The position numbers and the translations under genes are program-made. From an uncultured Ruminococcus sp. (lineage in GTDB: Bacteria > Bacillota > Clostridia > Oscillospirales > Ruminococcaceae), in the NCBI GenBank assembly GCA_902786965.1, contig CADAEJ010000007.1, positions 1-43,240 of the forward strand: a stretch of 43,240 nucleotides of DNA, in the 5' to 3' direction. Shown here piece by piece: positions 39,395 through 43,240 of this stretch; within the stretch, counting starts at the first letter, position 1; each line of letters starts with the position of its first letter. The notes under the pieces are model-generated. The model was given only the letters and a program-made list of their open reading frames with translations. It was not told the DNA's origin and did not search any database.

Positions 39395-40036
39395 ATGGAC
39401 AGCATAATTTCGGTAAAGGGCGTTGACCTTACGATAGGCAAAACGCAGATACTCAAAGACATAAACGTTGAGTTCGACGAGGGCAGGATACACGGCTTGA
39501 TAGGCAGAAACGGCTCTGGCAAAACGATGCTGATGAAGTGCATCTGCGGGTTTATCAAGCCCACATCGGGCGAGATAACCGTTGACGGCAAGCGTGTCGG
39601 CAAGGACGTTGATTTCCCGAAGGACATGGGCATAATCATTGAAACGCCGGGGTTTATCCCGTACTATTCGGGGTACAAAAATCTCAAACTGCTTGCAGGA
39701 CTCAACAACAAAATTGGCAAAGACGAGGTTCGAGAGTCGATGAAAAAAGTCGGGCTTGATCCCGACCTGAAACGCCATGTTAAAAAGTATTCACTTGGTA
39801 TGCGACAGCGGCTCGGACTTGCGCAGGCGATAATGGAAAATCCGAAAATTCTTGTTCTTGACGAGCCGTTCAACGGGCTTGACAAGGACGGCGTCAAAGA
39901 GATGCGAGAGTATCTGCTCAGCTACAAAGAGCAGGGAAAGACGATACTTATCTGCTCGCACTCCGCGGAGGATATTGCCGTTCTGTGTGAAACGGTGCAT
40001 GAGATGGACAAGGGCAGGCTTGAAAAAATAAGCTGA
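39395..40036 (+). CDS. ABC exporter ATPase
   Basis: This short 213-residue ATPase starts after AGGAGGG, nine bases past the second permease. It has Walker A GRNGSGKTM, signature YSLGMRQRLG, Walker B ILVLDEPFNGLD and switch CSHSAED, and no extra C-terminal domain. The type is that of bacteriocin-immunity or NatA-like ABC-2 exporters. It is the last gene of an operon of two lipoproteins, two permeases and this ATPase. Confidence 0.93.
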   Translation: MDSIISVKGVDLTIGKTQILKDINVEFDEGRIHGLIGRNGSGKTMLMKCICGFIKPTSGEITVDGKRVGKDVDFPKDMGIIIETPGFIPYYSGYKNLKLLAGLNNKIGKDEVRESMKKVGLDPDLKRHVKKYSLGMRQRLGLAQAIMENPKILVLDEPFNGLDKDGVKEMREYLLSYKEQGKTILICSHSAEDIAVLCETVHEMDKGRLEKIS

Positions 40037-40041
40037 AAAAA

Positions 40042-40078
40042 ACCGATGCTTGCAGGCGGTGCAGGCATCGGTCTTTTG
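40042..40078. terminator. Bidirectional terminator
   Basis: ACCGATGCTTGCA pairs with TGCAGGCATCGGT (one mismatch); CTTTTGTT follows on the plus strand and TTTTTTTC on the minus strand, ending both converging units. Confidence 0.9.
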
Positions 40079-41065
40079 TTATGGGAAAAGTGAGCCGAGG
40101 TATTGCAGAAGCTCGGTGACAAGCGGCTGCATACCGTCTATCTCGCCGCGCTTGGAGGTGGAGATGTTGAGGATAGTTCCGCTTTCGTACTTGATGTGCA
40201 GGGTGACGCTTTCATTTTCAAGGTCGGGATCGTCGCCTTCGGGTTTTATGCCAAAGCCGAAATAGCCCTTGCTGTGATTGCCAAGGTTGTGCGCCTTGTG
40301 GTCGTAGACGCTGTTGCGGTATTTATCCACGACATCGTACTTGTCGATGATGTGCATAAGGTGCGCAAAGTAGTCGGGTGGGAAGGGGATAAGGTCATCG
40401 CAGATGGATTTTTTCTCACGCGCGTTGTACACATCGCGTCCAAGAAGCAGCGTTTCGCCGTTTATCGCATCTTCCTGCGGGACGTTTACATCGCTGTAAC
40501 GGGTGAAAATGGCATCCTTACGCATACGCAGCATAAATCGGATCATCTGCGAGTCCTCTTTTTTGCGCAAAAGGCTTCGCTCGCCCGAGAGTGCGAAGTG
40601 ATCGGTGATGATGGTGTAGATCTCCTCCGCCCACTGCGAGTAAGGCTCGTTGTTGCAGCGAAAATAAATCTTTTCGCCCGATGCGTAGCGCGCTTCAAAG
40701 GTGCTTGGCTGATATTCGGGCGGAAGCCCTGCGGTGATGCGGTCCTCGCCGTTATTGTGCGCAAGGCGGTATTTGTCGATGACGGCTTGCAGGCGCTCAA
40801 GCAGTGATGGCTCGGCGGTGCTGCTTACGCTGTGATACTTTTCTGCTGCGGTGACTGCGCCGCTTTCGTCCTGCCGGACTTCAAAATCAAAGTTGTGGCC
40901 GCCGTTTTCGGTCTCGCGTGTGGAGAGGTAAAAGTTGGTGCGCAGATAGCAAAGCTGCTTTGAGGTGATAACTTTCGGCGCGCTGCGGTCGGAATTGTCG
41001 GTAGTACCGCCGCAGACAGGCTCGCTGTCCTGCCTTGCTTTGCCTTTACCAAAGAAAAATGACAT
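40079..41065 (-). CDS. Unrecognised cytoplasmic protein with two similar domains
   Basis: The 328-residue protein starts after GGGGG. No signal, membrane segment or catalytic motif is visible. Two halves look alike in layout: residues about 35-150 (LLERLQAVIDKYRLA, then ASGEKIYFRCN and EEIYTIITDHF) and about 205-328 (YFAHLMHIIDKYDVV, then YESGTILNISTS and VTELLQYLGSLF), each a helix with IDKY, a strand with a SG turn, and a closing helix. This suggests an internal duplication. It has its own promoter and shares no operon. Function unknown. Confidence 0.8.
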   Translation of the reverse strand: MSFFFGKGKARQDSEPVCGGTTDNSDRSAPKVITSKQLCYLRTNFYLSTRETENGGHNFDFEVRQDESGAVTAAEKYHSVSSTAEPSLLERLQAVIDKYRLAHNNGEDRITAGLPPEYQPSTFEARYASGEKIYFRCNNEPYSQWAEEIYTIITDHFALSGERSLLRKKEDSQMIRFMLRMRKDAIFTRYSDVNVPQEDAINGETLLLGRDVYNAREKKSICDDLIPFPPDYFAHLMHIIDKYDVVDKYRNSVYDHKAHNLGNHSKGYFGFGIKPEGDDPDLENESVTLHIKYESGTILNISTSKRGEIDGMQPLVTELLQYLGSLFP

Positions 41066-41109
41066 GGTGTGACCCCCTTTGTGTACTCTGACGGTTTATT
41101 GTTGTTTCA

Positions 41110-41138
41110 AATTTATCATAGTTTGTTCATAAAGTCAA
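41110..41138 (-). promoter_or_regulatory. Promoter of the two-domain protein gene
   Basis: On the minus strand TTGACT (41138-41133), 17 bases, TAAATT (41115-41110). Confidence 0.7.
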
Positions 41139-41200
41139 GGGCAGGAGGGCGAAAATCCCCTGAAATGATTGTTTTTTGCCAAAGGTTAACATATATTTCA

Positions 41201-41229
41201 TTGACTATGCGGCATTGTTCTGCTATAAT
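41201..41229 (+). promoter_or_regulatory. Promoter of the GGDEF-EAL gene
   Basis: TTGACT (41201-41206), 17 bases, TATAAT (41224-41229). The leader of about 125 bases is AT-rich; no c-di-GMP riboswitch fold was recognised in it. Confidence 0.82.
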
Positions 41230-41358
41230 GTACTAAACGGCAGTATGCGTTTGTGTATAACTGTTGTGGATTTTGCACAAATTTTAGACTTGTTCAATGA
41301 TATTACTATAAAATATAAAAAGGCGGAATCTTTTCCAAAATGACGGGGAGTGATTTTG

Positions 41359-43101
41359 ATGAAAAAGGATAAGAAAACCGCCGGCAAGACCAATATCGAC
41401 AGAGTTTTAAGCAGTATCTCGCTGAGAAAAAAGGCGCCGCTGAGTGTGTATTTCGTTCTGCTTGCGCTGTATGTTGCGGCAGCAACCATTGTGATCGTGA
41501 CGGCAGGCGACCAGAGTGCTGTCACCATATTCGGTGCGAAGATGAGCGTTTACGCTTTTGCAGGTATTTTCTCGGCGCTGTCAAACATCTGCATCTTCCT
41601 TATCGCGGTGTACTACGGAAAGCTTGGTTTTATAACGGCTTTTGTTCTGATCTTCGGGCAGCTGCCGTCGATGCTGATCGGTATTTTCGCAAGGCACAAT
41701 GCTTCGAGCTTGCCGGGGCTTTTTACAAATCTTTTTACGATAATAGCGACGATCGCGATCTACATAAACAATCTGCGTGTTGCGCGTTTTGAGGAGAAAA
41801 TGCGCGATCAGGCGGTCACGGACAGGCTCACGGAGCTGCCAAACAGATTTGCCTGCTCGGAATTCGTGGGCAAGCTGGTCAAGGGCAGCGAGAAGTTCGC
41901 GATAGTTTCTATTGACGTGAACAATTTCAAGAGCGTCAACGACACTATGGGGCGCGAGGCAGGCAACAAGGTGCTTATCGAGATAGCAAATCGCTGGAAA
42001 AAGGCGGCGGACGAAGGCACATCGGGCACGGTGGACTTTATTTCACGCCAGAGCGGTGACGAGTTCATGCTTATCGTTCAGGACTATGACAGCGAGCAGG
42101 AGCTTATCAAGACTATCAAGCACTATCAGCTGCTGGTGGAGAGAAAGGTCACGGTGGACGACTGCGACCTTTACCTGACGGCAAGCTTTGGCTATGCACT
42201 CTTCCCTGATGATGCAAAGACAAGCGACGGCTTGTTCTCAAGCGCTGATGCGGCGGTTTACGAGCTGAAGCGCAACAGCAGCGACCGCATACTGCGTTAT
42301 AATCCCGCGCTTTTGAAAAACGAGCGCTCGGTGGAGATCGAGAAAAAGATACGCACCGCGCTTGTGAGCGACTCGCTGTATTTCAATCTTCAGCCGCAGT
42401 ACGATATCGACCACAAGCTGCGCGGCTTTGAGGCTCTTGCGCGTATGAAGGACAATGACGGCAGCCTTATCAGCCCCGGTGAGTTTATACCCGTGGCAGA
42501 GAAGGCAGGGCTTATCGACAAGGTGGATGTGAGCGTTTTCAGAAACGCGGCGAGATTTTTCGGTAACCTTATCAAAAAGACGGGTGCGGACATCACGCTG
42601 AGCGTCAACGTATCGGTGCGGCATCTTATGAAGAACGATTTTATCGACGAGATCAAGTCTATCATCGACACCTGCGGTGTTCCTGCGGACAAGCTGGAGA
42701 TAGAGATCACCGAGTCGATAATGATAGATTCGGCGGAAAAGGCTTTGCAGTGCATCACCGAGCTTAAACGTATGGGCTTGAAGATAGCGATAGATGATTT
42801 CGGCACGGGCTACTCGTCACTCAGCTACCTTATCAATTTCCCTGCGGATATGCTGAAGGTGGACAAGTCGTTTATCGACAAGATGAACTCGAGCGATTCG
42901 TCAAAACAGTATGTGGCGGCGATAATATCTATCGGGCACATCATGAACTTTGATGTTATCTCAGAGGGCGTTGAGCAGCCCGAACAGCTCGAAACGCTGC
43001 GCAGTATCGGCTGCGATTTTATCCAGGGCTTTATCTGGGGCAGACCGCTTTCTCCCGAGGCAGCGGAGGATCTGGTCGTGCAGACGATGCAGCAGGTCTG
43101 A
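41359..43101 (+). CDS. Membrane GGDEF-EAL c-di-GMP protein
   Basis: ATG 41359 is eight bases after GGGGAG; an in-frame GTG at 41350 lies within the site. The 580-residue product has three or four membrane segments (about 29-137), a GGDEF domain (about 150-315) and an EAL domain (about 325-575). The GGDEF site reads SGDEF (232-236) and there is no I-site Arg-x2-Asp before it, so cyclase activity is uncertain although serine variants can be active. The EAL domain has its key residues: FEALAR, NVSVRHL, IEITES, AIDDFGTGYSSL, LKVDKSFI, EGVEQ and IQGFIWGRPL, so c-di-GMP breakdown is expected. It stands alone between its promoter and terminator. Confidence 0.94.
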   Translation: MKKDKKTAGKTNIDRVLSSISLRKKAPLSVYFVLLALYVAAATIVIVTAGDQSAVTIFGAKMSVYAFAGIFSALSNICIFLIAVYYGKLGFITAFVLIFGQLPSMLIGIFARHNASSLPGLFTNLFTIIATIAIYINNLRVARFEEKMRDQAVTDRLTELPNRFACSEFVGKLVKGSEKFAIVSIDVNNFKSVNDTMGREAGNKVLIEIANRWKKAADEGTSGTVDFISRQSGDEFMLIVQDYDSEQELIKTIKHYQLLVERKVTVDDCDLYLTASFGYALFPDDAKTSDGLFSSADAAVYELKRNSSDRILRYNPALLKNERSVEIEKKIRTALVSDSLYFNLQPQYDIDHKLRGFEALARMKDNDGSLISPGEFIPVAEKAGLIDKVDVSVFRNAARFFGNLIKKTGADITLSVNVSVRHLMKNDFIDEIKSIIDTCGVPADKLEIEITESIMIDSAEKALQCITELKRMGLKIAIDDFGTGYSSLSYLINFPADMLKVDKSFIDKMNSSDSSKQYVAAIISIGHIMNFDVISEGVEQPEQLETLRSIGCDFIQGFIWGRPLSPEAAEDLVVQTMQQV

Positions 43102-43110
43102 ATAACCAAG

Positions 43111-43139
43111 GCAGAGAGCAATAAAGCTCTCTGCTTTTT
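43111..43139 (+). terminator. Terminator of the GGDEF-EAL gene
   Basis: GCAGAGAGC and GCTCTCTGC pair perfectly across AATAAA, followed by TTTTTG. Confidence 0.95.
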
Positions 43140-43194
43140 GTTGTTAACAAGCAAATCAGTATTTGCCGGGGAATATTCGGTGAATAATCGGGCT

Positions 43195-43218
43195 GGAACT
43201 CTTTTGGAGAAGAGTTCC
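43195..43218. other. Hairpin near the window end
   Basis: GGAACTCTT and AAGAGTTCC form a perfect nine-base stem, followed by a C-rich tract, not T. It is not a standard terminator and may belong to something beyond the window. Confidence 0.4.
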
Positions 43219-43240
43219 CCCCGTACCCCCCTCAGAAACC

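Noticed and set aside
41230-41358. c-di-GMP riboswitch in the GGDEF-EAL leader
   Set aside because: The leader lacks a recognisable GEMM core and paired stems; it is simply AT-rich.

Overview
The window looks like chromosomal DNA of a Gram-positive anaerobe of the Clostridia, most like Ruminococcus or a close relative in the Oscillospiraceae (an inference from gene content; I could not search a database). Pointers are the many lipoproteins with lipoboxes, strong AAGGAGG-type ribosome sites, a cell-wall protein ending in an NPQTG sorting signal, a surface lipase with three CWB2 repeats, and Clostridia-type AgrA-free simple promoters (TTGACA-17-TATAAT) in front of almost every transcription unit. 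Base composition is near half G+C by eye, except for one AT-rich small gene near 31.3 kb. No tRNA, rRNA, CRISPR array, phage or insertion-sequence gene was seen.

Layout. 0-4.2 kb: a divergent redox cluster (flavodoxin lipoprotein and cyclophilin-like lipoprotein on the minus strand; aldo/keto reductase lipoprotein, iron-sulfur-type flavoprotein and alpha/beta hydrolase on the plus strand) with mirror-image promoters inside an inverted repeat. 4.3-5.6 kb: a CDF metal exporter behind a perfect palindromic operator. 5.7-6.9 kb: an autoregulated TetR gene followed by an ABC remnant in which the start of an ATPase is fused in frame to the end of an FtsX-like permease. 6.9-11.5 kb: an operon of an amino-acid ABC importer with unusual fusions (duplicated, permuted binding domains joined to the permease; a GlnQ-type ATPase with a degenerate RsbW-like tail; a cytochrome b-like membrane domain joined to flavodoxin). 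11.5-17.9 kb: purine permease, a DtxR-family regulator with an HMA protein and a divergent ZIP transporter sharing GTTAG-N6-CTAAC operators, cardiolipin synthase, and a PAS/class III cyclase/PilZ-like protein.

17.9-24.7 kb: secreted and wall-bound proteins: a tyrosine-rich 22-residue repeat protein, and a giant pilin-like surface protein of about 1,830 codons cut by a single in-frame TGA. 24.8-28.2 kb: MarR plus DUF6544-like protein, three 21-bp-spaced palindromes, and an MBL hydrolase plus GAF-GGDEF pair. 28.5-31.1 kb: a three-gene ABC-2 exporter. 31.2-34.5 kb: a small AT-rich membrane protein and a lipase/CWB2 surface protein. 34.7-40.0 kb: two paralogous lipoproteins followed by an ABC-2 exporter with two permeases. 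40.1-43.1 kb: an unrecognised two-domain protein and a membrane GGDEF-EAL protein.

Themes that join the genes are flavin/heme redox at the membrane (three flavodoxin-type proteins), metal balance (CDF, ZIP, HMA, DtxR), nucleotide second messengers (two GGDEF proteins, one EAL, one class III cyclase) and surface display. The strongest candidates for something undescribed are the fused importer/cytochrome-flavodoxin operon, the repeat protein with its twin dyads, the TGA-split surface protein, and the twin-lipoprotein ABC operon.
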